This document shows, piece after piece, positions 21,119 through 33,409 of a stretch of DNA of 64,000 nt (position 1 is the first letter of the stretch; every line of letters starts with the position of its first letter). Where the stretch lies: NCBI GenBank assembly GCA_003290165.1, contig QNQO01001831.1, positions 62,001 to 126,000 on the forward strand. Reading direction: 5' to 3'. The notes under the pieces were generated by a model. It was not told the DNA's origin and searched no databases. It saw nothing but the letters and a program-made list of their open reading frames with translations. This DNA comes from Berberis thunbergii. Its lineage: Eukaryota > Streptophyta > Magnoliopsida > Ranunculales > Berberidaceae. A program made the position numbers and the translations under genes.

Positions 21119-22640
21119 TTTTCCCATGTTAACTTGCACAAAAATACATTTCTCAGTTAACTCGGCAGTTTCCATTCTCAAACTAAACATTCAAAGTTGT
21201 GGATAGATCTTCCTCTAAACTATAACCTTGTTAGTGTCAGCTATGAAGTTAAATACAACGGTCGCTTTTGTTACTATACAAGGAGAAAGAAGCTCTTAAC
21301 TTTAGGGACTGGAAGAAAAGTACTAAGCATGTGATCAATGTACCACTAACAACCCAAATTTTACCTAACCGTATTACAAACAATCTACTTTTTGTTGGTG
21401 GTGCTTGTAGCATACTGGTCATTTTTGTAATCGGGGTGGTTATGGTTGGAGACGAAGAAGAGGAGATGGTTGGTGAATGAGGAAGAATGATTTTGGTGAG
21501 GGAAATAATTGAAAGAGTTGTAGAAATGGTAAGTGGAACAGAGTGAATTTAGAAAATGACAATGTTCAAAGAAATTTTTTTCGATAAAAGTAGATGTGAA
21601 GTTTATAGAAACAAAGTTGTCGGGTACTCAGGTTTGCATCCTATGCTTGCTTTGCAACTCTCTAGAGAAATATTCAGCCTGACTGAACAAAATAGTGCTG
21701 ATATTTCCATATTCAGTGACCTTATTGGACACTACAAGAGCAAGCAAGTTGCTTGAGAAAAATGCCAAAGACTTGAGTTAAAATGAAGTATGTTTTATGT
21801 CCACAGTAATCCCATCATCCATCTTCATTTTTAGTTGTCGATCTGTTTCAAGTCTGCATGATATTACTGTTGACATGGCTTAAATGTAAGTTTGCCAAAA
21901 GTACTAAACAAAATCATGACTATTATATATAACAGGCAAGTCTATCCATTCCACTAGGTTTAAAAAATAAGAGACTGAATGCAAAAACGAAAATAGGTGC
22001 GTCTCAATAGCCTTCAGAATTATGACTCTCTGACGAAGGTGGAAATCGAACACTTTTAATATTGGATGCTTCCAACATTCTAAGGAATGGCATACCAAAG
22101 AAATACACACATAGAGAAGCTAATAAAAAGGCAAAAACCAATATGTTTCCAGTGATTTTATGTTGTTCAAACACAGTTAAAGAAGAGAGGATAAAGTAAT
22201 TATGTATCTTGTGATTTTATGCTATTTTTGTTTAGGATCAACTCATAAGAAATGCAATTCATGCATTTATGTATAGAATATATGCAAACATGCAGTTTAT
22301 GAAGAAAAAATAATAATAAATAAATGGATAATAGAAGGAAATGAAGCATACAACATACAAAGCTATTAGCGCTTTCAAAAGAAACAAAGAGACCACAAAG
22401 GCACAAACAACACAACTGATGTTTCTCAAGATTTTTCGGTTCAAGAACGATAGAGTTTAGTTAATGATCATAAAGGTGCAATGTGATGTTCTCCTTGTCT
22501 CTTCACACTCAGTCTATTCTTTTGAACTCCTTCACCTAAAAAAAATCACCTAATCCAATTCCTAATATTATAATATTCTGCTAGTTAGACCAATCAATCC
22601 ACGAGTTTGAATTAGCAATACAAGATGTCTTATTCCTATA
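21119..22640. other. non-coding stretch between LINE and LTR element
   Basis: Only short frames are present (for example 21556-21756, plus strand) and I recognise no family. The sequence is AT-rich with ordinary complexity and ends at the AATAG target duplication (22641-22645) of the next LTR element. Confidence 0.4.
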
Positions 22641-22645
22641 AATAG

Positions 22646-23321
22646 TGATGCAGACGTTTTTCGCTCTCTGCTTTGATCTGGTTCCTGTTGACCTGCAAAA
22701 GTAGCACACGTGAGCCACAGACCACCATTGTCGTGGCCAATGGAACTCCGATGCTAAATCAGATAGGGCCATGAGGAAGGTGTAATGTTGTAACAGGGAA
22801 TTTGTAGTGTACCTTACCTTACCAACCTCATGTCTTATTTATAGTGGAAGGAGTCCTGGTTTAACTAGGCCATCATAGGCATAGTTTAGGTAGGAGATCT
22901 TCGTGGAGATCCTTTTCTAATTAGGAGTTTTGTTGTAGAAGGGAAGTTCTTTGTTAGCTCTACGCTCCAAGATACGCGGGAGATAGTTCCCAATCCAAGA
23001 GCAATCCATAAAAAGGGAATTTCCCTGTGTGGAAGATACACTGGTGTTTACTTCCTAGGTGAAATCAGAGAGCAGCTGTAGTTTCCTGTCCAAAGCTGAT
23101 CCTCAAGATACTTGCCTATGGAGGGCTTACAGGTATTGAGGACAGCTGTGAGACGTATGGGCCTAGCGTGCTGTGAGAGTCTGGGTCCACCTGGCGGACT
23201 GAACTGAACAGGCTTAGAACCCCTTGGGCATGTTCAGTGTTGGGCTGATGCTGGAGCCCGTACTCGAGATCATCATGACACGTGTACAGCTCAAAGGTGT
23301 GACCATTTTTATGTATCATCA
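22646..23321 (-). repeat. 3' LTR of the Grande-like element (676 bp)
   Basis: It starts TGATGCAG and ends ATGTATCATCA on the plus strand. It matches 40704-41390 throughout with scattered substitutions and small indels, clearly more than in the chromovirus LTR pair, so this insertion is older. Confidence 0.94.
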
Positions 23322-23336
23322 GCTACCCCCCCCCCG
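23322..23336 (-). promoter_or_regulatory. polypurine tract of the Grande-like element
   Basis: On the minus strand a run of ten G residues followed by TAGC directly precedes the LTR start TGATGATACAT. This fixes the orientation of the element. Confidence 0.85.
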
Positions 23337-23393
23337 AGTTAGTGGGCCATCACATCGGTTCGCTAAGTCATCTCTTGAAGGGATGCACCGCTT

Positions 23394-26110
23394 ATGATGA
23401 TTGAGTCTGAATTGTTGCTTGAGTCGCATGCCGCATTAATGGCGCGTGCATTGGTTCGACGAAAAAGAAGCAAGAAACCATCCTCTATTTTGGTCATCCG
23501 TAGTGCAGAGTTTGGTTCTTCTACTTTGTTTGCTTTCGAAGATATTGTTCTAAAAATATCGTTCATCTTCTTCATAGCTCAAGAAAACCTTCTTGATGAT
23601 GTTGTTTTGGCTGAGGCCCTGGAGTTTTTGAAGACAGGTTGCTGTCTGAGCCTGGTCTTGCCAAAATTTGTATAAAGTTTGAAGTTCCTAAGGACCTGCC
23701 ACTTTATCTCTCAACAGGGGACCAAAAGCCTATGTCACCTTCTGCCGATTTCATTTGTTTACATCATGAGATGCCCAAACTAGAGTGTGTTTGCCGGTCC
23801 TAAACGTGATTTAGGAGTACGTGGATCTCTTAGGGATTCCTCCGGCTCAGTTGGGGCCCAATGGATATAGGATCATTCTCATGATTCTGCTCAGTACTAA
23901 GGAGGCTGGTGTTAGTGTGACTCTGCGGGTGATCCAATTGCTGACCTCTCCCCGACTGAAGAGCAACGTTGTCTGTAAAATGAAGTCGCCAATGTGTTTC
24001 GGTAAACTGCCTGATGATTTCAAGTTCTAGCAGAAGTACTACTTCTTGGCTCTCGCAGATTCAAAGTATTTCCGATGCAAGGATAGCCGCTCGAGTGACA
24101 ATTCAGGTCATTCCGTAAGTTCAACCCTTTTCTTGCAATTTTGATATGTTTGGTAGCAGGTTGACTGCTCATTACTTGTGTTCCCTTGCAAGAAGGTTTT
24201 CTACTACTCCTCTTACTCTGGAAGAGTGAAATACCATGGAGGCGTTCTGTGTCTTGCCGAAAATGAAGGCAGATGATGTCATAAGAGTTTCCAACTTCAT
24301 CTATAGTGGGTTGTTGGACGACTGGCACTTCACCCCCACTCTGTATCGAGAGTCGCGTATTAAGTTGGAAGATGGGATCCCTTCTGGGAAGAGAAAGGGT
24401 GCTGGGTCAAAGTTCTCATTTTGTCCGATGAAAAAGATTCGTCCGAGTCGCTTGCTTCCTTTGTGAGGAAGAGGTCGTGCATTAGAGTTGGGTCATCTTC
24501 AACAAGAGCCACTCCAGTGAGAGAGAAGCGCGAGTCTGTCAGGCCTGTTAAGGTGGAGACTAACATTTTCTTCTTTGAGAAAGATTACCTATGTTGGCAG
24601 GAGTCATGGACAGGTCAAACCTTAGTGACGCGCAGGTCGAGGCTTTGAATGATCGTAAGTGCGGGTTACAATGGCAACTTTTGCTGGTGCTGATTCACGC
24701 AAAACCATTGTTGTTAGAGGCTCCTGTGAAGATTCGCTTGTGGTGGTCGAATCTGATTGCCCTACTGTTGATTCACCTTAAGGTGGTCGTGGTACTGGCC
24801 ACGTCTTTTGTAGTCTGCATTGCTCACCATCTCGTTCTAGGCCATAGCTAGAAGTGTTGGAGTCCTCTAGATAATGTGTTTCCTCCTCTTCCTCCGGATG
24901 CCATTGAGTCACCTCGCAATAAAGGGTCGGCTATTAATGACAAAAGGAAGGCAACAGAGGAGAGTCTGAAGACAGTGGCGATCGCGAAGGGCGGCGCTGG
25001 CGTAATCCCTTATCCAAGGATGCTTCATTCGGGTACACGAATAAACTTGTTCGCACCTAACTTGGTAAAGATGAGCTCACAAGTCTGGCACCAAGAAGTG
25101 GACATAGAGTATGCTTCGAGGAAGCATATAAGCATGAGTCACAGCTGGTTGATGGATCAAGTTCCTAAACCTGAGGAGGATACATTTGAAGGATGTATGG
25201 ATATGGGTTTGAAATATTTTATGTTGGGTATGTCTTACATGAGAACGAAAGTCGAAGCAGCTCGTTAGAGAGTATATACCTTGGAGCTTGTCTTCTCGCA
25301 CATGGAGCTGATGTATTTTGATGCGCTCCGTGAAATTAAGCAGCTTAAGAAGCAGACCAAGGAGAAGCGGTTGGATCAGTCAACCGTGGCCGTTGAGGCT
25401 CAGTGGGCTCATTTGGAGGACCTCGAGCGTAATCTGACAGAGGCGGTGTCTGAAAAAAATGGAATCAGGCAGGAGTTAAGTTGGATGCGCCGAGAAGTCG
25501 AGGTTGCGCAGGATGTTGTGGCTAAGGTGTGTTCTGAGCTGCAGTCTTTTGTTGAAGAGAGCGCTTCGAAAAAAGCTGACTGGGCTGCTGAGAAGCAACA
25601 ATTGGAATCTGATGTGGAGTTCTACACCCATGAGGCGAGAAAGGCTAAGGACCAGCTCGAATTGGGCGGCATGAGCTTAGTATTGTGAAGAATAGTCTTG
25701 CCATAGAGCAGTCTTAGGTTGACACGCTGGCTGGCAAGTTGGAGCTGCTGGAGCGTGAACTTGTTGACGCGAAGGTGCGAGAAGAAGAGCTTCTTCAAGA
25801 GCAAGGCAAGTGTGAGTTCCACTAGGTTGTACATGGTCGGATAGAGTTGTTGGCATTGATTAAGGAACATCCGGAGTGGGATCTTGGCCGGTATAAGATG
25901 TTATATGTTGATTTTTTTGTTGCATTTGCATCGTCGAATGAGGAAGACAATGTGGGCCCTAATACACAGGTCGCGGTGCATGTGGACGCCATCCCTGCTC
26001 CATCTTCCACTTGGCTTAGCTCTTCTGTTTCTATACATTCTCTTGATAAGGAGTAACCTTGGTGTGATTGTACCCCTTATAGTTTTGACTGTTAATGAAA
26101 ACAGTTTTAT
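23394..26110 (+). pseudogene. antisense ORF of the Grande-like element (transposase_28-like plus coiled coil)
   Basis: Plus-strand pieces, opposite to gag, follow each other. An N-terminal Ser/Lys-rich part lies at 23394-23675. A domain resembling the putative gypsy-type transposase (Transposase_28) domain is at 23821-24060 (LGIPPAQLGPNGYRIILMIL; KEAGVSVTLRVIQ; GKLPDDFKF then KYYFLALADS in another frame). A long heptad-repeat coil lies at 25281-25688 (LDQSTVAVEAQWAHLEDLER, then VSEKNGIRQELSWMRREVE), and a short tail runs to about 26056. Stops and shifts interrupt it at least five times. In Grande-type elements such an ORF lies antisense in the 3' region; its function is not known. Confidence 0.65.
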
Positions 26111-26207
26111 CAGTACCGTGTTTGTTGTCTCTACTGTATGTTTTTCATTTTGCCTTGTCGTCATGCTTAGGCCGGTTGAGTCAATTGGACGCTTGATTGG
26201 TCTGTCT

Positions 26208-26488
26208 CACTACAAGAAAAATTCTTATTAATAGCGTTTAAAAAATGCTATGGTAGGATACCATAGCGGTTTAGTAAACGCTATGACAGCCGGCGCTATA
26301 ATAGAAACAGGGGCTATCATAGCGTTTTTAAAACGCTATGGAAGGTGGATTATTCATAGCGTTTCTGAAACGCTATGGTATAGTATACAATAGCGTTTTA
26401 AAAACGCTATGGTATGGTTTAACAGTAAATTTTTTTTTCTTTCCATAACAGTTTTGAAATGTTATTAATCAACATTTTTCTTGTAGTA
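26208..26488. repeat. left terminal region of the Pack-CACTA with ATAGCG repeats
   Basis: The region contains five or more copies of an ATAGCGTTT...AAACGCTATGG palindrome-like unit. It ends with an inverted copy of the terminal sequence (ATTTTTCTTGTAGTA, 26474-26488), so by itself it looks like a 281-bp MITE. The missing final G and unmatched flank (GAG against TCT) favour it being the subterminal part of the long element. Confidence 0.7.
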
Positions 26489-26836
26489 GAGCTAGTTCAC
26501 CGTAATCTGGAAACTTAAAAAGGTAATCTAAAAACTTGAAAAGGATAGTAACTAGCTATCAAGACACAAGATTATGGAATACATTTTATTGACAACAAAT
26601 TTTAATAATAGCTCGAAAATGTACCAATACAAAACCATTCATGGTGCACAATAACTCTCAAAACAGGAAGGGGAGTAACTAACTACTAAGAGTGCTAGCA
26701 TTCTCACTTCCTGAAGGATGTTCAAAGCCCACTATTCCAAGGCTTAAGTCTGGTTCAGTGGATGACCATGCAGCAAATTAAACACTCAGTTTTCAGCTAC
26801 TCAGTCAGGACTTCTCCCATCCATTGCATCTTCTCC

Positions 26837-27622
26837 CTAGCCAGCTGCAGTTGTATCCTGTTGGTTTGACATGAATGGCTGATACTGTGGTGGGTGGTAA
26901 AACTGCTGCAAGCTCAAATTGTTTGGATTAAGGCCCGTTGTGCTTGGAACATGATGTAGACCTCCATTTGACTTCATTATTTCAGGGGTTGTAACACTGT
27001 TTGGGTACCATCCAGCAGTTCCAGGAGGAGAAGCACTGACACTTGTGACTGGAGGATTCTGCTTTGCATTGATTGATTTAGAACACTGCATCATAATAAC
27101 TGGTTCCCGCAAAGTACCAGTTTGGAGGTTTTTAACTTCACTTCCAACAACAACATAACGAGCTTGGGGAGGTGCAGACTGCAAAGGAGATGCCAAAGAA
27201 TAAGAAACTGAAGGACTTGATCCACCATTTGGCCACCTCTTCTCCACTGGTGCAGGCACATGTGGCCTTACCCACTCAGACTTTGGTGGAACTCTCCTTA
27301 ATGTTGGTATATTTCGAATTGCAGAATCAGGAGACGCGACAATTGCAGGTGTTGGCTTTGTGTAGTTGAAATCCCTTTCATCCCATTCTTTGTTGTATTT
27401 GGTCTCCATTTCTGCAATACAAGCAAACTCCTCAGTTATATAAATTTTCAAGTTAGTTCCACCATCAAGGTTGCAATCCTTCTGCTGAGCTGATTCTTCA
27501 CCGCCCTCAAAGAGCCAAGCCACTGATTCCTCGATTCTACCTTCATTCAATATAAGATCCATCATAGCTCTTTCTGAAGAGAAACCCATTGCAACAAGCT
27601 GCTGAGCAAATGCATAATAGTT
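26837..27622 (-). pseudogene. captured last exon of a plant UBA-domain protein gene
   Basis: The frame starts in QQLVAMGFSSERAMMDLILN and continues NEGRIEESVAWLFEGGEE, the MGF...SVAWLFEGG hallmark of a ubiquitin-associated (UBA) domain. A long Pro/Ser-rich tail follows (PPKSEWVRPHVPAPVEKRWP; FYHPPQYQPFMSNQQ) and ends at a natural stop near 26837. Upstream, TTTGCTCAG at about 27607-27615 (minus) can serve as acceptor. A UBA protein of this kind would bind ubiquitin; here only the 3' part of the gene is present, with no stop over about 250 codons. The exact parent gene is not identified. Confidence 0.75.
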
Positions 27623-27853
27623 ATATAATCCGAGTCACTAAGCCAGGTATGTCACCCAATGACATTTCAATAACGACAAGATTTTTGCAAATTTTGACAC
27701 TTCACCCATACACAACATTGCTTATATCAACTGAATTCTTCATCAAACTCAGTCTTCTGTGTAGCCTCCTTGGAAGATAATCATGGATCAGAAACTGTTC
27801 GACAGTCTTGACAATTAACAATGGTAAAGATAAGGAAGGAAACAAGTTCTCAC

Positions 27854-28586
27854 CTGATGAAGAACAATAGGCAGCTGCTCTGGTGGCTTTTTATTTTCAG
27901 ATCCATGGTCAAGCCAAACCTCAAAAGTTGTCAGCTGTTCCGTGAAAAATGGGCTGGACTGAAACACAAAGCAAATAAGTCAAATACAAAAGATGCCAGT
28001 AGAACACCAGTACAGAACTTCCTGGGGAAAAAAGTGTTAATGTGAAAAACACCTTAAATTATGAATTAGACTCATCAACCAATGAGGGAAGCTGAGTGAG
28101 ACAGATTTCAGCAGCCATGTCCAATGCATCCCTATGAAAACATAGTCACGAAATCGATAAAGCAATGAGAAAAAAAACCAATAAAAAAAATGTGATACCA
28201 TGTATATACAAGATAGCTACCACATATGATGTTGATGAGTTGAAGGCAACATAGGATATGAGATGGGAGAACAATTTGCTCGGCAAGCAAAAAATTCCAG
28301 AATAGACTGGCAACAAGAAGATCTTGCCTGAACAGCCTTTGAAAAAGATCTACATCGAACAAGGTTTCATGCTGGTTGTCAGAACATGCAAACTAAAAAT
28401 AATAACATCTTGCTAATTAATAGTTGATTACCGTGTGGGAGGACATTCCAAGCAATTGTGTCAGTCACTGCCGTGAAAAACCAATTCAGCTCACCCAGAA
28501 GAGTTTTTCGATCATTTTGGCGTCTAGGAATTTTGTTAATAAGAAAATGATCAAGCGTATCCTTAAGTAATGAGCGTGAGCAAAAC
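27854..28586 (-). pseudogene. captured RAPTOR (TOR complex subunit) gene fragment, four exons
   Basis: Four exons with GT/AG borders lie in correct order on the minus strand. 28586-28438 gives [20 protein letters not shown] then WNVLP. 28372-28221 gives [17 protein letters not shown]. 28132 to about 28055 gives DALDMAAEICLTQLPSL, joined in phase after HQHHM. 27958-27854 gives [16 protein letters not shown] then [11 protein letters not shown]. These are signature segments of the conserved RAPTOR N-terminal/HEAT region, the substrate-recruiting subunit of the TOR kinase complex. A small deletion shifts the frame inside the second exon and a stop follows the third, so no RAPTOR protein can be made. 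The rest of the gene is absent. Confidence 0.88.
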
Positions 28587-29237
28587 CTAGAAGACACGGT
28601 GAAAGAAAGAAATTAAACAAGAAAATTGCCTGTTTTACATGAAAAAGCCAAGACAGAAGGCAGATATTATAACACACAAAATAAGATTCCTTTCTGACAG
28701 TAATTCCAGCAGAACATTTTACTCAAAAACTACATAAAACTATCAAACAGCTCAAGAAATTACTGTGAACCTCTATAAAGGCATTAACAATCATCCCAGC
28801 AGCGGAGCAGTCAAATACATACATTGAGGGTGTCTTCAGCCAGGAGTCCAAGTCATTGATGGGCAGCGGTAATTACTGCGTATAACTCTGAATTCAATGC
28901 ATTATTATTAAATCACCTGCATAAATACATATATTGACTTTAATGTTCACTTCACTTCCATAAAAACACACTAGGGCATACAAAGGTTCACTTAAGTTCA
29001 CCTGAATAAAAACACAACTTTGTTGTGACAGACATTTACTTCACTAGAGCATACAGAAGTTCCAAACAAAGTATTCAAGGCAACAAAAAGTATTCTACTA
29101 TCAAAATCCAAACTAGCACATAGGGTGAAACGACACGCAAATGAATGAGTCACTAACCACAATAAAGAAAACTATTGAAACTTAACTATCTCAATAGTAT
29201 TCAAGACAACAAAAAGAATATGAAAGCAAGATGGCAC
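28587..29237 (-). other. spacer between captured RAPTOR and ABCC fragments
   Basis: AT-rich DNA, probably intron sequence of the two captured genes and their junction. No coding motif was seen on either strand. Confidence 0.4.
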
Positions 29238-30219
29238 CTGAGTTATCAGATTAGGAAGCATAAACAAGGGGCACCTCAACACAGCAAACAGAGAAAGCGA
29301 TGTAAATGCTCTTGCAGGTGTCAAGTCACCGCCAAGCAGAGTATACATCCCAAAGGAAACCACCGTAACCAGGATCGGGATGCTGTTTAAGATGAAACTA
29401 TTGGACTGCGAACAAAAACATGTTAGGAGTGAATACACAAGAAACACATGATACAACTCAAGCTTCAAGACTTTATGTTATAATTCCAATTCATATTCAT
29501 GATGTATAAATCAACTTTTCCCTCTTTCCTTGGCCATCTAATTAAATCAATTCTCATTTTGTTATGACACGCACTGTAGGAAGTGTATGACCATTATCAC
29601 ATGAAAACCAAGGTTATTTACGTGTGAAGTAAACAAAAGAAGATGTAAGAAAAAAAACTTAATGAATATGTGGAAGTCAAGGCCCAAGATACTTTGGATC
29701 AATTACTCAAGGATGTGGAAGCAGTGTGAAACAATGGTGGATGAGGAAGTGGTACTACTACTACTAGATAAGAATATACTAGTGACCAAGGGATGTTAGC
29801 CATGTAGCATTGGTTTACTATGTAGAAGTGCCTCTCAAATCCATTATCCTGGTTAGAACACTCAAAATCCACAAAGTGAAACGGTCCATAGAAAGAATGA
29901 ACAGTGCATTCAAAAACATACCGCCCCAAGCAGCTGCGCTTTGCGAAACCAGGCGAGCTCATCGTTTTGAACGTTCTGAACTTTAGACTGAAAGCTTTGT
30001 TCCCATGCATAACATCTGAACATTCCAAAATAAAATGTAAATCATGTTGAGCTATATAAATATGTAAGAAGACTAACTGACATCAGTCCCAGATTGAAGC
30101 TGAGCATACTTTCACTGTGTCCATAGCAGCCAGGATTTCATTCATCAGGCCAATTCGCTTGTCTGTACGCTGCAAGCCATCCTTGGATAACTTTTTTTCA
30201 TCTTGCTTATTACGTATGT
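29238..30219 (-). pseudogene. captured ABCC (MRP-type) transporter gene fragment, three exons
   Basis: The exon at 30219-30110 reads KLSKDGLQRTDKRIGLMNEI then LAAMDTVK. The exon at about 30015-29924 reads [20 protein letters not shown] then [11 protein letters not shown]. The exon at 29405-29238 reads [15 protein letters not shown] then [20 protein letters not shown]. Together these form the end of the first transmembrane domain of plant vacuolar ABCC1/ABCC2-type glutathione-conjugate pumps. Acceptors (GACAG, TTCAG, CGCAG) and donors (GTATG-type, GTGCC) remain. Neither nucleotide-binding domain is present, so the fragment has no transport function. The phase at the first junction appears disturbed by one extra A. 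Confidence 0.88.
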
Positions 30220-31293
30220 CTGTCACCACTCAAAGAACAGAAGAAAAAAATAAAACTAGATTAGAATGGCAGAACTATGGACAATATATAAGCAAATGTT
30301 ACCATATACTAAAAAACAGAGAAAGCACATATTGTTCAACATATATAGGAGATAATACAGTGTATAACAACAATGACAAACATATCAACCAATATTGTTC
30401 CACATATTGTGGTCCTTTGAAATGTGGGTTCTAGATCTATGAACATGTCAATTAATCATCCTCACACTATCTATGAGTCAAGTCATATATACTAGCTCTA
30501 TCATAGACAAATCTGATCACCACACAGGCACACACACAAAGAAGTCCTAAATAATAGTATTAACTAGTGGGGAGAAAACAACACACCTGTTCCAAAATAC
30601 AAAATTTCCCTTAAATCTCCTGAAATATCCAAAATGGACTCTGCAAACGACATACAGGAGCCAGGCATAATATACATAATACATAAAATGCGTACATCAC
30701 ACTATGTACACTTCCTCAAAAGAAGAAGGAGACATGATAAACACAAACAAAACTTCAAGTGAAGAAAGAGGTGATACCAATGTGGCCAATGGATCAAGTT
30801 CTTTCATCTCTTCTAAATTTCATTACTATGATGAATAACAATTGTTAAAATTCATCTATTTTATTGAATAGAAAGTAACATAGCCTGAAACAATGGTATT
30901 CTCCCTAGATTCACCCAGGTTACCACATTTCATTACTAAAATCCTTGTTCTTCATAAGAGACGAGGCATTATTCAAAAGAATAGGCAGTATGGTTCTATA
31001 GAAAACAGAAAAATATGAATGCTATTCTAACAAGAACCATGTGAAACATGTTAAGAACAGTGATAATACTTCCTACAACAACAGCGAGGTCACCCCTGAT
31101 TTTTCCTGGCTCTCATTTCTGTGGGTCAGTAGCTCCAATAAGTTTGCGACCATATTTTATCACTCCTTCACCTTCCCATATAAACTATTAAAAATTCTTT
31201 ATTGTTTACCAGCTGCCTTAATGCATACATAACAAAGGCCTTCTTATATTTTTCAGCTGACAGAATAAAGCCTTGACTGCGTAAGAAACTTAC
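30220..31293 (-). other. non-coding interior of the Pack-CACTA
   Basis: AT-rich intron-like sequence between the captured ABCC and LRR pieces. A few 60-codon frames exist (for example 31041-31232, plus strand) without recognisable family features. Confidence 0.4.
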
Positions 31294-31370
31294 AGTTTCA
31301 ACAGATGCGACATGTTGCCATAGGAAGCTGGAATTGTCCCATCGAAATGGTTGATATCAAGTTGATTGCA
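31294..31370 (-). pseudogene. captured single LRR exon of a receptor-like kinase gene
   Basis: A 72-nt-class exon reads QLDINHFDGTIPASYGNMSH then LLKL and ends at a GTAAGT donor (31294 downward). One leucine-rich repeat per 72-nt exon in this phase is the usual arrangement in plant LRR receptor kinase genes. Just upstream lies TTTGCAAT with no clean acceptor. Only this repeat is present; no transmembrane or kinase part was seen. Confidence 0.7.
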
Positions 31371-31469
31371 AAACCAACATGAGAAAGGGTCTAAAAACAT
31401 AAGCCAAAGACGATATGCATAGTAATACATATCTTCTCTATGCATAGTAATACATATGGGCAACTCATA

Positions 31470-33119
31470 TACTGCCATTGAACCACCGACACCTGATACG
31501 CCAAGTGCTGGTTGTACAATATACTTGGTGAATTTAGCCCTGATGTAGACAGATGCAACATTAAGTTAAGAAGAACAAAAGAAAAAGAAGGGGAAATCAC
31601 GGTGAAATGACTAAGTGATTGATAGTATCAAGAATGACATCAATCATGCAGTACTGTTTGAGGTATTTACCACACAATGCTTGTTGCAAGCCTGAATAGA
31701 TGATAAGAGGAATGATCAACAGCAACCGTTTGTCGAACAAAGGAGCAATAACCAACTTTGAAAGATACACTAAAGAAGAATAGAAATTGCCAGAAGGTTT
31801 TTCTTGTTCTTCTTCTTTACCATCCCTTTTACTTAAGAAGCACACTAGAATGGTACCTAAACTCATGCTCCAAGGAAAACCACAAATAATAAGGTTGTGC
31901 CACTGGTAGTCCCTCCCTGCAGTGAGTCCAAGAATATTGAACATCAGCAAGAATTTCAAAACTAAGGCATGAAAGTTCAATAGCATTCAGTTTGGATATT
32001 ATTAGCATTGCACACATAATGCTCAATCCTAAGTGTTAAGCAGGCTCTTTAATAATCATTTATCACATTAATCTGAAAGCCTGCTTGATCTCAAATGTCA
32101 TTAACAAGGTCGTTGGGAGGACCGATTGGCAGCATGTTGCCTATAAACTTCAGACATTAGATGGATAGCTCGTGTTTATAGAGCTAGGCTCTTTGCTGTT
32201 CTTGTTATCATTGCTCGCATTTCAATTGAGACTCCCGGACTTTTTACCTATGGTCATAGTCACCATAATGCCCATTAAATCTACGTCTATGAATATCCTT
32301 CGTGTGATAATCTGGCCCTAGTAATACAAACTTAACTGCCACAAGGGAAAATATATTATTTCCAGCAATAGATGGCAACACACGAGAAACGCTAAGGTCC
32401 CATTGGGAAAGATTAAACATAAGCTCCTATCAATTGAGTGCCTTACATACAACACAAGTTTTAGTAGCTTCTTCAAATTGAATAAAACTCACTCATACTA
32501 AGTGAATTGTCTTTCGCCAACTTTCTATAATCACCATTTAAGGTTAAGATTTCAAGATGTCTAATCTAAATTCATATGCCTTTCATTCATATTATAGTTT
32601 AAGCTCTTCCAAATGCCTAAAATAAGTCATTCAAATTCAACACAAAATAAAAAATAAAATATGCACAAGCATTACCATGAAGGTACCAAATTAGCAGCTA
32701 TGAACAACCAATACCCACTAGTACCAAGCATCAAAACATTCTTTGATCCTAGCCACCGCACCACGGACGCCACCACCAAAGAGAACACTGTAAATGAAAC
32801 ATACAATATCCCCAGCGACGTCGTATCTAGATTTACCTCTTGCAAACAAAAAATTTAATCCAAGTTCAAAACTTTCAAATTACACAAAAAACACCCAATT
32901 CACATTCCAACTAAAATAAAAGAAACAAAAAAAACCCAATTCAAATTACACAAAAAACACCCAATTCACATTCACTGTACTCTGAAGATTCTGAGCAGCT
33001 CCATAAGCAAGAAAGACCAACAAAAGCGCGCAACTCAAAATGTGAACATCTCTACTGTGATTCTTAGGAACTTCTATTGGCGAATCCTCGAGAACCAGAG
33101 GCACTTGATCATCATCCAT
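31470..33119 (-). pseudogene. captured UNC93-like membrane protein gene fragment
   Basis: The first exon (33119-32976) starts MDDDQVPLVLEDSPIEVPKN and continues RDVHILSCALLLVFLAYGAA then QNLQST, the N-terminus and first membrane helix of plant UNC93-like transporters, ending at a GTGAAT donor. A middle exon (about 31848-31672) reads SGNFYSSLVYLSKLVIAPLF then KRLLLIIPLIIYSGLQQA; one missing T shifts its frame. A third exon (about 31539-31470) reads KFTKYIVQPALGVSGVGGSM then AVY. Intervening exons of the normal gene are missing (the interval 32.0-32.9 kb has no match I can see), so the copy has an internal deletion. The Met start of the parent gene is included. Confidence 0.85.
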
Positions 33120-33409
33120 GGCTTCCAATTTTCTGCAAAGAGCAACTAAACCAATTCTTTTCATTTAGCTTAAGACATTGGTTTTAGTCTAAGATTAGAA
33201 GTAAAATAGCATCTTAAAAAGCCTTTTTGAATCAGCTATCATTGCAGAAAGATATTATGCTTTGATGATGTTATCTTTCTTGCTTTCAAGGCATTGAAAT
33301 ATACATGCAATCATAGAGAGCTAGGGCAGTCGAAAACACGATCGTAGTCAATCTTTTCATGAAAGGGCAGTCGAGAATATGCATCTGCAAATACTTGCCT
33401 TTTCTTGAG

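Noticed and set aside
26208..26488. A 281-bp CACTA MITE on its own, since an inverted copy of the end sits at 26474-26488
   Set aside because: Its right tip reads TAGTA not TAGTG and its right flank (GAG) does not match TCT, whereas the end at 35451 has TAGTG and TCT.
31841..32026. A separate gene on the minus strand next to the UNC93-like exon
   Set aside because: Reads as flanking intron in another frame; no motif.
27854..33119. Functional RAPTOR, ABCC or UNC93 genes
   Set aside because: Each is only a few exons out of a long gene, with frameshifts or missing domains, and lies within a transposon.
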